DNA of 64,000 nucleotides from assembly GCA_026182355.1 (NCBI GenBank), contig JAPFBL010000001.1, forward strand, positions 682,001 to 746,000, read 5' to 3'. The notes beneath the pieces are model-generated. The model saw nothing but the letters and a program-made list of their open reading frames with translations, searched no databases and was not told the origin of the DNA. The DNA comes from Hermatobates lingyangjiaoensis (taxonomy: Eukaryota > Arthropoda > Insecta > Hemiptera > Hermatobatidae). Shown here one piece after another: positions 1-10,600 of this stretch. A program made the position numbers and the translations under genes. Positions within the stretch are counted from its first letter, which is position 1; each line of letters starts with the position of its first letter.

Positions 1-944
1 AAGGTAATAAAAAGGGATATAATTATTATGCCCAATTTTGAGAATGTTTGAAACAGTTTGAAATTTATAAGGACTTTATGAAATTTAAATAGTATCAGTT
101 AGTTGGTCATTGCTTTATTGACTGATCAACCTGACTTCTTCTTTTCCTACCACGCCTAATTAGAACTTTCACCTGGTTTTACTGCATCGTTGATTTGTGT
201 ACTTCACAATACTACCAATTGTTTAGTTTCAACGTGAATTTCTATTCAACAAACTTTACTATCCAAGAGTGAAAAACAAATGTCATTACCAACCCCCAGA
301 GACTCTTTACAATCGAGGATAGTAACCAGGGACCTTTACCATTTCTTGATGTGGTCGCAAAATAACATTGCAGCATTGAACTCTGTGGTTTTCAACAAGG
401 GACTATGACTGAATGCTTCAGTTTGCTTGTGGAAAAAGTTTAAAAAAGCAACAAACCACCAAATATATCAAGAGCATGTCCACACACAGTGCAGCGAATG
501 GAGCTTGCTACTTGACGAACTGGGAAAGTCTATACACGTTTTAGTGAATAATGGTTTCTTAAGTAAAGAAGTATCAGGCGTGATTAACAAATGTCTAAAC
601 AAATGAGTTGATAAAGGAATAGCTGCTAACTTGCGATAAAACCTATTTATTTACAGCAGAGGATATCTGAACAATCAACATTAACAGGATGAGCGGGATT
701 TAAAAAAGATAATAAGAAAAAAATGTCATTACCAGTAATGAGTACTATCAGGTGAAGCATAGAAGAAAAGTTTTACATTTAAAACCCTTACTTGATAATT
801 TCTTCAATTTTATATTCGAATTATAATGTAAAGATTTAATTAATAGCTCAACATCATGATGAGGTAAGTATTTCTGTTTCTTCGTCACTGTTAGCCTAGT
901 CACGCTCCTAAGGACTATAATCAAGGAATGATGAATGAATGGGT
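1..944. other. AT-rich spacer, no gene seen
   Basis: Low-complexity AT-rich DNA without a plausible exon. The short reading frames here are chance frames with AT-driven composition. No repeat family found elsewhere in the window is recognisable. Confidence 0.6.
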
Positions 945-1080
945 ACATGTGCTGGGGGTACTCCGCAGTCTCCAGGGAGGAATGCATTCACCCTCTGCCT
1001 AGTGAGAAACTCTCATCAGACTAATAGTCTCCTCTCCCTTCGGACCTGCTTTCCCATTAGTTAGCCACCAATTTATAGGT
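945..1080. promoter_or_regulatory. GC-richer island, candidate regulatory element
   Basis: A short stretch of complex, GC-richer sequence between AT-rich spacers. It contains homeodomain-type words (CTAATAG near 1021 and CATTAG near 1055). It is not coding in any frame and matches no other copy in the window. A regulatory role is inferred only from composition and motif content. Confidence 0.25.
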
Positions 1081-2534
1081 ACGATGTTGAGCTTGCAGAA
1101 GAATAGTGGACAAATTGGATTCCAAAGAGATGTAATTAAATTTAAATGAAAGTTAAAGCTATTTAATTTATCAGATACTGATTATAAACTTTCATCTTGA
1201 CAGAAATTTTTCATATTGGTAAAAGTAACAGAAATTTTTTAATACATCCAAGTATTATTAATTAAATTTTCTGTGTTCAATAAATTTCATAAGATCAAAG
1301 TCATGTTAATAATGGAAGAATTAACAAATATTAATTTGTAAATTATGTCGGAACAACATTTGACTTTTTATTATTTAAAAGCAGTGATATCATTCATGAA
1401 ATACAGAACAACAGTAAGCTAATATTGTATTTGAAAACAAAATTCATAGTGCATAATATTTTTTAATACTTTGTAAACAGTGTTTTCTTTATGTTGAGCG
1501 CATTTACTTGCACCTGCCCAAATTATAAACATGAAAATATGAGAAATACTCGTGTGCACAAAAAAAATTACATACTGACATTACAAAAATTAAAAATATT
1601 TTAAATTGATCATGACGTGAATAGATTTCTTAGGAATAGATTACTTAGGAATTTTAGACCCTGGAAGAATCTGGCAAGGCATTTTAAACTATTTTATTTA
1701 GAGTGATCTTTAATTCGTAAATTACCTGATAAAGCGTTCAAGTAACAAGTAAACATAAAATACTGGAAATTATTTCCAGTAATCAGGAAATTATTTCTGA
1801 TAGTTTAACAATCAAACGCCACATAACAACAAACAAACACAAAAACGAATTCAGAAGTAATGTAAATATCATTTAACACTTTAGGTAATATTTGTTCATA
1901 CAATTTTATAATTTTAGAAAAAACGGAAAAAATCCTCATCACCAAAAATTGATTCTTGAATGCCCTGAATCATTGAGTGCTGCTGTTCTTCAAGGCTAGA
2001 CCCAGACACTCACTCCCTTTGGAATCCTGTTCAGATTACTACCGTTGAGAATGCCGTTGTGTAGGGGATTTTTTTTTTTAGTTTGTGCTAATTGAGTCAG
2101 TCATTAGCTACAGTTATGTCAGGCATCTTTATGTGTCCTATAGCCTCCAGTTAGTTCATCAGATTATTGTAACAGGTCATTGCTAAAGACAAACGTGTTA
2201 GTCAAAACCAATAATGGCAGAATATGCCACTTAAATTAATATCACGTTTGTAATTTAACTAAATTTTACTAATTTTTAGCTGTTTGCTTGTTTTAAGAAT
2301 TTCAAATCAGGAAATTGACTTAATAAATTCTTCCAGTATTTGATTCTTAAAAATTGCGCATATATTTTAAGAAAATGGTAGAAGAGTTTCAATAAATTAT
2401 TAAGTATAAAGAATTATAAGAATTATGTTAAATGTAAAATGTTATATTTGAAGTGGGGAAATCGTTCTAATTTCATTGTTTTAGTCCGAAGTTAATAGCA
2501 GTTAGCAGGAAGGTTTTTAAAAGCACTGATGAAG
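1081..2534. other. AT-rich spacer
   Basis: AT-rich sequence with homopolymer runs and no gene. A slightly more complex patch at about 1960-2120 shows nothing I can name. Confidence 0.6.
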
Positions 2535-2735
2535 AGATGTATCACACGTGTCACTTGACCTAACCTGTTGAACTTGGTCCAGTGTCAACAAGAGTTGTTT
2601 GTTATTAGGGGAGCGTTGTGAAGGTGTAATGTGGGTCAAGACGTGACGGCCGGCTGGTCCAGGCGACTCTCATCTCCATAACTTGTCACCCAACAGTCAC
2701 ACGCCACCAATAGACGGCGTTACCTTTGTCTAGAA
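2535..2735. promoter_or_regulatory. GC-richer island with E-box and nuclear-receptor half site
   Basis: Complex non-repetitive sequence. It contains the E-box CACGTG at 2545-2550, a TTGACCT half site at 2555-2561, and a GGGTCAAGACGTGACGG stretch near 2633-2649 that joins a GGTCA half site to a TGACG word. No coding frame. Candidate enhancer or conserved non-coding element, by inference. Confidence 0.3.
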
Positions 2736-3624
2736 AACTTCACTTCTCTGTCCTATTATTATTCAAATCAACTTATTACTTCTTAATTTACTAGTTACTT
2801 TTGCATTATACACCTGTCATATATGTATTTTTGAATATTCTGTGCCATTCGAAGATCGTGTATTTCGTGGATATAGTAGTTGGGGTTATTTCTCTTTATA
2901 TGCGACCCTGCTTTCACAGCTTCTACGGTAGTGACAAAAAAAGAAAATAGTCACCACAGACTGAATATTACAGAAATCATCTATTTCTGAAATCATAAAA
3001 TTCAGTAAGGAATAATTATAATTAATTAATGATTAAAGCGTATGTTCATTTGTTTATTTGTACTAATGTAATAAATAGAGATTTACTTTAACTACAGACT
3101 GCATGTTTCTCAATGCAGATAACAAATTTGATTCCTTCCATATTACAGACAAAAAAAAATGCCTTTTTTAAATGCTGCAAAATAGGAGATAAAGTAAAAA
3201 TACAGTCATAAGAATGTATCTAAAATGAGAGAATATTTCTTAATTTCTATCTAGAAAATCATATAACGTATATTTCTCATAATACATTTGATAGCCATCT
3301 AAAGGCAGAAACACAGAGTAAGAAAATACATTCATCAACTTCAAAAGCAGTAAATATTTAAATATTTGAAAACAATTTTCTTTCATCATTATACTTTACT
3401 GTATCTGATGGACATGTATATGTTAACAATCATCTTGAATGAGTATGGGTTCAGAAAATATAATTTCAACCGTAGATATAGGTCATACTACACTTATAAT
3501 ATAGTTTTTTATCAAATGTATTACTGTATATTTTATACACATATATATGTATTCACTCCACAGCTATTTCACTAAATAACTATATAGTTACTCTATAACT
3601 ATATAAAAATAGAAAATAATAACA
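2736..3624. other. AT-rich spacer
   Basis: AT-rich sequence with no gene. The 69-codon frame at 3366-3575 is rich in Y, I, N and F codons, as random AT-rich DNA is, and resembles no family I know. Confidence 0.6.
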
Positions 3625-3790
3625 AGATTTCACATAAACACGTGAAATAACAATCAATGATCAAACCACAATATGAAAAGGGAAAAAACACAAAGATCTT
3701 TGAAGCGTAACAATCGGTCTCGAGTCAAAAACCCAACTGATTGACGAAGACCATCTTATGTACAATAAGGTCCCTTTTCGTTGGAGCAGT
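3625..3790 (-). mobile_element. Single diverged PLE terminal piece (TGTGGTTTGATCATTG family)
   Basis: Shares the sequence CACGTGAAATAACAATCA, then ATGATCAAACCACAAT, with the inverted units at 27.4, 40.8, 41.2 and 44.2 kb. It also keeps a mutated core region (rc of CUGACGA, GAAA). This copy lacks a good inverted partner, so it is a solo and decayed terminus. It reads outward on the minus strand. Confidence 0.6.
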
Positions 3791-4925
3791 ATCACCAGAA
3801 AGAACACAGCTTTCCTTTACAGGAGTAAATTATTACAAGTGAAATTATCGTGTTCAATTTTATAGTCACAAAACAAAAAAGATAAAAATAGACAAAAAAG
3901 ATATATCATATGTACGCTAAGAAGTCAGAAATCATTTCCATATACATACTTTAAAAAATAATTCTTATTCTTCATTATATGTCATAAACTACTTAAAACA
4001 TAATTCTATTTCAAACATATAACAATTTGCTGTATTAACATTTATTTTGCTATTTTTAACTGCTTAGTATCATACAGTAATTAACGGTGGAATGTTCCTA
4101 CCAAAAGAGAAGTACCATTAATAATAATATGTTGTAATGAATATTTACGCACAGTATTCGCACAATAGGCTAAAAAAGTTATGAACTTTATATATCAAAT
4201 TAATGTATTTTAAGCTTATCAAGGTTTTTTTAAAAATATTTTATACTTAATAAACTGCCCTGTTTGATTCTGATAAAACAAATAATTTGGACGAGTCTAC
4301 CGGGGTGCTTTTATTCCATGTAGTGATTAACTCATTTTTGTGGTGATACCATATTTTCCTGCGAACTAAAGTTCTTGCATTTTCTATGTTTTAGTCAGCC
4401 ATCACACACTAAGTTTTATTGTTGCATTGCTGGTTTAACTGAAAAAAAGTTCCTGATTTCAGATAATGTACTGTAACGCCTCTTTCGTTTAGAGAAATTT
4501 TCAAAAACAAATAATAAAAAGTTTTAAGATTCTCATAAGGATTTTTTGTGTTTAACTTTATTATTATCTGTCAAATGGTAAGACCAGTCCGTGTACACAA
4601 TATTTCAGATTCAATAATAACTCAAAATATTTATAGACTTATGCAGAACTCACCTTTCCTGATAGAGGAAAATATAAATTTTATTTCTCTAGTAGTTCCC
4701 TTAATTGTGTTGATTTTCCTACGGTCAATTACAGCAAGCATTGACTTATATGTAGTACGTTTTATGTATATAAGAATATGTGAATGCTACTGTTTCGTAG
4801 AAATTATATGGGCAATAAATTATCAGTAAGCAATTAGCAAAATAAAGTTAGATTGAAGTGTTATTTTTCTCTAAATTCCATTGCTTTATTCACGAATTCT
4901 TTATTGAAAAGAATTAAGAACGACA
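3791..4925. other. AT-rich spacer
   Basis: No gene recognised. The 93-codon frame at 4548-4829 has a hydrophobic, AT-driven composition, no conserved motif and no neighbouring exon support. Confidence 0.55.
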
Positions 4926-5160
4926 TACCATCGTTGGAGGTTTTATCGTTAGCTTGATTGGTTGGTTGCTAAACGATTAAACATGATTGGTTGCTCAGAC
5001 CGTGACTGCCAGTTGAGAAGGGCGTTGACGCGAACTCTAGGGCAGCCCAAGTCAAGAGCACTTGGAGATGGTTATCACTCCATCTGATCGTAAAGCAACC
5101 CCACCCAGTTCAACTTGACTGCCCAAATAGAACTAACTGAGGCATGACGCCTTTGCTCTA
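4926..5160. promoter_or_regulatory. Island with paired CCAAT boxes
   Basis: Complex sequence with a tandem-like motif. GATTGG (a CCAAT box on the minus strand) occurs at 4956-4961 and again at 4985-4990, each inside a TGATTGGTTG word followed by TTGCT. Downstream the sequence stays GC-richer to about 5160. There is no coding frame. Candidate promoter or enhancer, inferred. Confidence 0.3.
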
Positions 5161-5256
5161 ATAAAAATGCAATAACTTTATATGTTTAGTTTCTTTGTAG
5201 GCAAGATATGTATGTATATAACATAATTAAATGAAACGGTCCAACGGACTTTTTAA

Positions 5257-5410
5257 TAAAAACCAATTAAAAAAGATAGCACACAGTTAGACACAGGAAT
5301 AACTCACTTCTATATTTCGACCATTGTCGTCATCAGGATGCGATGGTTGAAATATAGAAGTGAGTTATTCCTGTGTCTATCTGTGTGCTATCTTTTTTAA
5401 TTGGTTTTTA
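5257..5410. mobile_element. PLE-type inverted unit, 68-bp near-perfect arms
   Basis: Left arm 5257-5324 and right arm 5343-5410 are reverse complements with about two mismatches, separated by 18 bp. On the minus strand the centre reads CTGATGA (5336 to 5330), one C, a GAC/GTC hairpin and then GAAA (5318-5315). This is the hammerhead-like layout shared by the other units. GAAACGGTCCAACGGACT just outside the left arm recurs in related form near 48275. The right arm keeps the sequence after the core but not the CTGATGA box. Confidence 0.75.
5302..5336 (-). ncRNA. Hammerhead-like core in PLE terminus
   Basis: On the minus strand: CTGATGA, then C, then helix GAC-AATG-GTC, then GAAA, then an outward tail ending in GTGAGT. 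Hammerheads of PLEs are established. Here helix I was not verified, and one extra base lies between the CUGAUGA box and helix II. A ribozyme is therefore plausible but unproven. Confidence 0.4.
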
Positions 5411-6190
5411 TATAATATAATACATTTGCTGAGAATCTAATGTACATATAATTGGATGTTGGGTACATGAGTTTCAGTTATTGTATGTTGTTTACAGGTA
5501 AATAATGTATAGTTGTAATATTCATAATTCAGAATGTAGTTGAAATATTCTCCTCTTCATCGTTATTGTATAGATATTACAATACCTATTACTTTCATCT
5601 ACTATTAAGTCAACTATTTCCTCTGATTGTCTGATGAATGATTTGTTAAATCATTTTACTTGCATCTCTTACTATTTTGCATCAGTTTCTTAACTTCTGT
5701 CCTGCTTGCAATCACGATTTATAAAATCAAATCTTCTTACTGCGTTATTAAATTTCATATCAGTTCTGAGAGTCTTAATGTCTTGAGAATTAGCAGATAA
5801 GTAAATACTTTAAAAACTAAGAGGTCACACTAACTAAATTGTAATTCCTATAACTCAGTTTAATATACTCGTAATTGTCAATAAATGTTAGATTTATTGA
5901 TTAGAAATTAAACATCTACATACTGGTCTTACTGGCTAAGTAAATATGGTAGTATGAATTAAGGGAACGTAATAATTAATAAAACTGAACTAGGTTATGC
6001 TTTTTTTGTTCTTAATCATTGATATGATTTTTTTTAGAAAAAAAAATTTTGATGTTTAATGAAACAAAATTTATTATAGAAAGAAAATTCAATTCTAGTA
6101 GATCTATACGGACAAATAATTATTTAGACTGTAACAATTTTATGTTATTTACTGAAATTACAATTATTTACTAGCAAAATAATATAATTT
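5411..6190. other. AT-rich spacer
   Basis: AT-rich with T and A runs (for example 6001-6050). No gene or repeat family recognised. Confidence 0.6.
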
Positions 6191-6500
6191 GATTATTGGA
6201 AGGTGAGGAGGGTATCGTCTACTGAATGGCTAAGGACGAGGGTCGGCTTGTCGCAGAGCAATGTGATTCTAATAGAGAGCGGGATAGGAGGAGCAGGGCT
6301 GTGCAGTCGGCTACCGGGAATGGCTACCCGAGAAGGCAGGCCACGACACACCCACTCCCACGAGCGCCATCCAATTTAACCGGGATCAAACCCCTGCTAA
6401 GCCTTCATATCTCCACCACCCACCCTGAGCTATATGAAAAATAAGTTGACCGTGGAATTGTTGCGATTCAGCCCTCCATCCCACTCCTATATTGCTATCC
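6191..6500. promoter_or_regulatory. GC-rich island, candidate regulatory element
   Basis: Complex GC-rich sequence standing out sharply from its surroundings. The word GGCTACC occurs twice (6309-6315 and 6322-6328), and GATCAAAC (LEF/TCF-like) lies near 6384. A 72-codon frame crosses it but has no domain I recognise and no upstream or downstream exon signal, so I do not call a gene. Confidence 0.3.
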
Positions 6501-7245
6501 TCCTGCTTCCCTTATTTCCTTCTTCTATTTCATTACATCTAATTCCATTACCACGATTGAAACTTCAGTCCATTCAAAGAAACTGAGGCATAGTAAATTT
6601 AAAATTATCTGCGCGATAAAGTTTTATCTAAAAAGGATTATTTCTTCTTATTTATTTTTTTGTGGGCAACAGTTGCTGTGGACTATTAGACTATATTCTC
6701 CTCAACTTTGGAATTACAAGCCAAAACAACTTAGTCAAATGACATTCTGACATAATTACCATTTTCTGGTAAGTTAGGGTTAGTGACATGACATTAAACA
6801 CCAATGTGTAGGCAATCTTTTGAATAGTGACCAGTTATGAGTGTTTTAATTTTTTATACACTCATTATTAAAAACTGTTTCAACTTAAATCTGCAGTTGG
6901 ATTAGTTTTATACACAAAGTAATTTAGTGCTAAATTTTTTTTGATTGAAAGTCTACTACAAGGCTGTGAGGAAAGCGATAATCAAGAACAATGGTAAGGG
7001 AAATACGTTTCGATTCCTGGCAGCAAGTCCGAATACAAAAAAATAACATAATTACAATTTGAAAGGGTTGAAAAATAGTTCTGAAGAGTTAAGAGAGAAG
7101 GCAAAAAAGGGGTAAAAAATATTGAAGTAAGTATTTCGTATAGGGTACATGGAAGGCGAAGAAAATTAACAATGAGGCTAATCTAGAAAAGACTGACTCA
7201 CAAAGGGTTGATTAATTTTAGGATACGGTGATGCGCGAAAAAAAA
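6501..7245. other. AT-rich spacer
   Basis: AT-rich; nothing recognisable. Confidence 0.55.
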
Positions 7246-7390
7246 CAATTTAGGTCTTGGTGGGACGGCTTTGTTATGGAAGGCAGATGACAGTGTTGCG
7301 TCAGATGTTGCATCATTAGCAGCTAGCCCATGTGGGACCGAGGGGCAGCTCTGTAGCGGTGCACCAACCCTCGCAGAGTTATTCCTGTGT
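7246..7390. promoter_or_regulatory. GC-richer island
   Basis: Complex sequence with a TGACAG (Meis/TGIF-type) word at 7288-7293 and TTGCATCATTAG near 7309-7320. No coding frame. Regulatory role inferred from composition only. Confidence 0.25.
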
Positions 7391-8270
7391 CGTCAAAATC
7401 CTGCGTAAAGCTCACGTATCTCACTCAGTCGATAATTATATATAATAAAATTTCTAAATTACTTTCACTTTTTCTTATAATGATAATTTACTTGTTCTTA
7501 GTTCTTTTAGTTTATCCTATTTCTTTTATTATTTTTATGTGTCAGATATTCAACTATGCTTTATGTTGTTGCCAATTAATTTGTGACTAATTTAGAAAAT
7601 GCTTTTTCTGTACTTCTCTCCTCCGCCCAACAGCTAATACTCACTTTAACAATTATTATTGTTTTTTTATCTTGTCCCATAGAAGTTGGTTATTTTGCAT
7701 CTTTATTCGTAACTCCCCAATTTTCTTCTCATGTGTCCCTTTTTTTTATATTATTTACTTATGCTGTACTCAAAACACTCCAAATCCTGTCACTATTAAT
7801 ACTTTGACGGTACTTAATTAATTTTATGGTTTTCAGTCGTATAATTTATGCATCTTATAAAAATAAGAAATTAAAAAATAATTGGTAGATATGAATAGTT
7901 TATCTATAATTACACAGATATGTTTTTAGAAACAGATGCAGAAATGCTTTTCTATGATTTTATATTACTAAAAAATGAAAGGTATGGAGAAATGTTGGAA
8001 TATTAATTGATTGATGTTAGTATATTATCAATCGATCAGCATCAGCCGTAAGTAGCTTATATTGTTGTGGTATACTTAATTAAGATTATATTGTACAGAA
8101 GTAGTTGCTGTGGCCCCCAAGTGAGTCTGAATAATACAGGTGCACTAATAGAATATAACCGTTAAGCGGCATTAAAGGGTTAATGGAAGTAAAGTTTATG
8201 AAAGAGAGGATAACGCATGAGTAATTCAAGCAAGGGTATCTGATTGGAGTAATGAGCTTAAACAGGGAAT
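7391..8270. other. AT-rich spacer
   Basis: Two hydrophobic frames (7387-7590 and 7583-7807) reflect T-rich DNA on the plus strand. They lack charged residues and recognisable motifs, and I treat them as chance frames. Confidence 0.55.
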
Positions 8271-8450
8271 GAATTATTTATGGCCAGAGTGAAAAAGAGA
8301 CGCTTCTTCGATCGCCTCTTGTTGAGCCAGAGACTCTCTTGATTAGAATTTAGACGCATTCGGCCTACTTCCTCAGCCAAACAAAAACCCCATGGAGACC
8401 TTTCTAACGTCCGCCCTGACAGCCCTCTTCAAATGCTTTGTGGGATGTAA
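8271..8450. promoter_or_regulatory. GC-richer island with forkhead-type word
   Basis: Complex sequence with CAAACAAAA (forkhead-like) at 8378-8386 and TGACAG at 8417-8422, between AT-rich spacers. Non-coding. Candidate enhancer, inferred. Confidence 0.28.
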
Positions 8451-8786
8451 AGAAAAACAACTACAAATACAGCGAGTAGTAAAAGCAAAATCGACTGGGT
8501 CCTTACAGTACCTTACAGCTATTTGTTTAGAAATATTTTACAGGTAGTGAAAAGAAAAAAAACAAAAGAGACGAATTGAAGAAAAGAAATCAAAAATAAA
8601 AAGCAAGGTGTGCATGGAATTTGCTTTACGATATAAATAAGTTGTTTTTCGAAATTGCAATTATACACGATTACAATATAATAACCTTTTTTTTATTAAT
8701 TGGACGTATTTATGTAAGAACTTTATTTCCTACCTATTCAATTTATTATTTGTTATTTGAAAGTATGTTGACGGAGTATGTGAGGT

Positions 8787-8942
8787 GCCAGGTTAACTCA
8801 GTGTTTAACATACTCGCCTCTGAACTGTTAGGTCCGGGGTTCGATCTCCACCTGGCCCTCGATTTATTCACATGGGAGGTGAATAAATCTCAGTACGTCG
8901 TCCCTCAGAGACGTTAAGCCGTCGGTCCCGAGCTTTTTTTTT
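8787..8942 (+). repeat. tRNA-derived SINE, copy 1
   Basis: The tRNA-like head has an A-box-like word GGTTAACTCAGTG (8791-8803) and a B box GGTTCGATCT (8839-8848) at normal Pol III spacing. The body contains GGGAGGTGAATAA and GTTAAGCCGTCGGTCC, and the copy ends in a T run at 8934-8942. It shares head and body with the copies at 8980 (plus) and 52240 and 34440 (minus). It is not a functional tRNA gene: acceptor pairing and anticodon arm are not preserved. Confidence 0.75.
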
Positions 8943-8979
8943 CTGCTTGAAGTGATATTTATATACTACTATCATTAAT

Positions 8980-9180
8980 ATCCCAGGTTAGTCCAGTGGC
9001 AACGTGCTAGCCTCTAGACTGGTAGATCTGGGGTTCAATACCAACTCTGGTCCTTGGTTTATTCAATCGGGAGGTGAATAAGTCTGAGCACCTCGTCCCT
9101 AGAGATGACGTTAAGCCGTCGGTCCTGATCGTGTACAATGTCAGATACTCGTTAAAGATCCCTACTCTAAATATCGTATA
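8980..9180 (+). repeat. tRNA-derived SINE, copy 2
   Basis: Second copy in the same orientation about 40 bp after the first. A box TTAGTCCAGTGG at 8988-8999 and B box GGTTCAATACC at 9032-9042. The body is homologous to copy 1. The 3' part includes AAAGATCCCTACTCTAAAT, whose reverse complement also appears in the two minus-strand copies. That defines a shared tail missing from copy 1, which appears 3' truncated. Confidence 0.75.
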
Positions 9181-9310
9181 CTGCAGTTAGGCAAAATTTA
9201 GGACTCATTATGTAGAATCATCGATCAAACAAAAAGACTGTAAAGGGCTGATATTTTTGACCTGCAGGGATCGATTTATACAATAAAAACAAAACAACGG
9301 ATAATGCAAA
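9181..9310 (+). repeat. Dispersed repeat, copy A (partner near 21.9 kb)
   Basis: Contains GATCAAACAAAAAG, a GTAAA-GGCTGA stretch, GACCTGCAGGGATCG and a run into ACAATAAAAAC. About 90 bp align with 21918-22015 in the same order. It directly follows the second SINE, so it may be a longer SINE tail or a separate element. Confidence 0.5.
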
Positions 9311-9770
9311 TTATCTTCGACTTCTTGATTACATCGTCAAACATCTAAAACAATACCTATGTTGGTTTTCGAATTCTTGGTTTGTGCAACAGTCATCGTC
9401 AATACAGTTAGCAAAGCTTCATTTCAGTGTTATTTGAGTACGTATTAGGGTTGAAGGTTCACATTAGGATGGAGGTTCGTGGCAAGGTCAGATTAAGCAA
9501 TATTTCCCAATATTGCTATGGTGTATAGCAATATGGAGGGACTTTAGACCCTCCATCAGCAGCTTGTCTGATGTGATTAAGCCTTTGCATAAATAACCTC
9601 AATAGTCTTTTTGGTTCACAAAATAGGTATTTTTTATTGTAATTTTTCCTGTGTAATGAACCCTTTTTATTATTTTAAAACAAAAATATTTTTCTTCCTG
9701 AGTTGAATTTAATCTAGACATGATCTCCTTCAACAATTTTTCATTCTATATTTACTATATACATATATAC
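9311..9770. other. Spacer before PLE
   Basis: Mixed sequence without a gene. A small symmetrical word around 9505-9535 (repeated AGCAATAT/ATATTGCT) is the only structure noted. Confidence 0.4.
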
Positions 9771-9841
9771 CATATATATAAAAAAACAGCAGAAGTTATT
9801 GAGGGTTGGTCTACACAAACAACACTTCACTTACGCCAACG

Positions 9842-9869
9842 TTTTGCTATATTTTTTTAGCATCATCAG
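9842..9869 (-). ncRNA. Hammerhead-like core, left PLE repeat
   Basis: On the minus strand the CTGATGA box (9869-9863) is intact and followed by T and a GCTA/TAGC helix. The GAAA box is mutated to AAAA (9845-9842). Downstream CGTTGGCGTAAGTG matches the right copy. Helix I pairing is not evident. Confidence 0.4.
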
Positions 9870-9986
9870 GGCTGTACAAATAACAAGATATACGTCCGAC
9901 AGATAGACACAACGAAAACAGTAGTAAACATTACAAAACTGATAAAACAGGTTATACAACAGGTTATAACAGGTTGTCCAGAAAAG

Positions 9987-10345
9987 CTAAGCGTTTATAA
10001 TATTACAATAAAGTTTACTAAGATTGGCAATGTCTGTTTTTTTATTGCATGAGTTATCCGATTTTGAAATATGAAGCATCTCTTTTCTTAAACGTTTTGT
10101 TTGGTTTGGTTCACAATCAATTATTTTTACTTCATCAAATTTAAAACTGTATCCACTACTGATGGTATGGTAAGCCAACTCACAAAGAGATTTATAATTT
10201 TGACATCATTTTTATGTTGTTTAATTCGACTGTCTAAATGCCTTCCAGTTTGCCCAATATATTGTTGACGACAATCTCTAAATTCTACAGAGTACACCAC
10301 ACTACTCAAATACGTTCTTGGAATTTTTGTTTTTGCTCTGGAGAA
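9987..10345 (-). pseudogene. PLE GIY-YIG endonuclease, C-terminal fragment, frameshifted
   Basis: This is the only recognisable enzyme remnant in the window. In PLEs the GIY-YIG endonuclease follows the reverse transcriptase and nicks target DNA for integration. The first frame (10345 to 10127) has the hallmark order VVYSV, an intervening cysteine, YIGQTGRHLDSR and then QHKND. A one-base frameshift near 10185-10200 moves the rest to another frame (10178 to 9987), which reads AYHTISSGYSFKFDE, then KRLRKEMLHI and NKKTDI to a stop. These fit the PLE C-terminal part. The reading is open upstream to the inverted-repeat edge, so the N-terminus and reverse transcriptase are absent. It cannot encode a working enzyme in this state. 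Confidence 0.88.
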
Positions 10346-10450
10346 TTTTGTTATAACCTGTCGTATAACCTGTCTTATCAGTTTTGTAATATTTACTACT
10401 GTTTTCGTTGAGTTTATCTGTCGGACGTATATCTTGTTATTTGTACAGCC

Positions 10451-10488
10451 CTTATGATGCTATAAAAATATAGCGAAACGTTGGCGTA
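10451..10488 (+). ncRNA. Hammerhead-like core, right PLE repeat
   Basis: CTTATGA (10451-10457, one change from CTGATGA), then helix GCTAT/ATAGC, an intact GAAA (10475-10478), and a CG-TTGG-CG mini-hairpin before GTA (10486-10488). The decay is complementary to the left copy, where the first box is intact and the second is not. Confidence 0.4.
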
Positions 10489-10532
10489 AGTGAAGTGTTT
10501 GTTGAGTAAACACTCAATAACCTCTGCTGTTT

Positions 10533-10600
10533 GCTGTAATTTTGTGGTCGAAAAAAGATACAATTATATATATATTATATATATATATATATATATTAAA
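10533..10600. repeat. (TA)n tract between PLE and GC-rich element
   Basis: A dinucleotide TA tract occupies 10566-10600. It flanks the PLE on one side and the GC-rich element on the other. Confidence 0.85.

Larger units (their letters stand above)
9784..10532 (-). mobile_element. Penelope-like element fragment with inverted terminal repeats
   Basis: Left repeat 9784-9970 and right repeat 10350-10532 are about 180-bp inverted copies. They enclose a degenerate GIY-YIG coding segment on the minus strand. On that strand the order is antisense repeat, endonuclease, sense repeat, as expected where a PLE 3' end is followed by its terminal repeat. Both repeats hold a hammerhead-like core pointing outward. 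(TA)-type tracts lie on both sides (9755-9783 and 10566-10600). No reverse transcriptase is present. Confidence 0.85.

Noticed and set aside
8787..9042. Possible tRNA genes from the A and B boxes
   Set aside because: Anticodon and acceptor stems do not fold properly and a SINE body follows. These are SINE heads.
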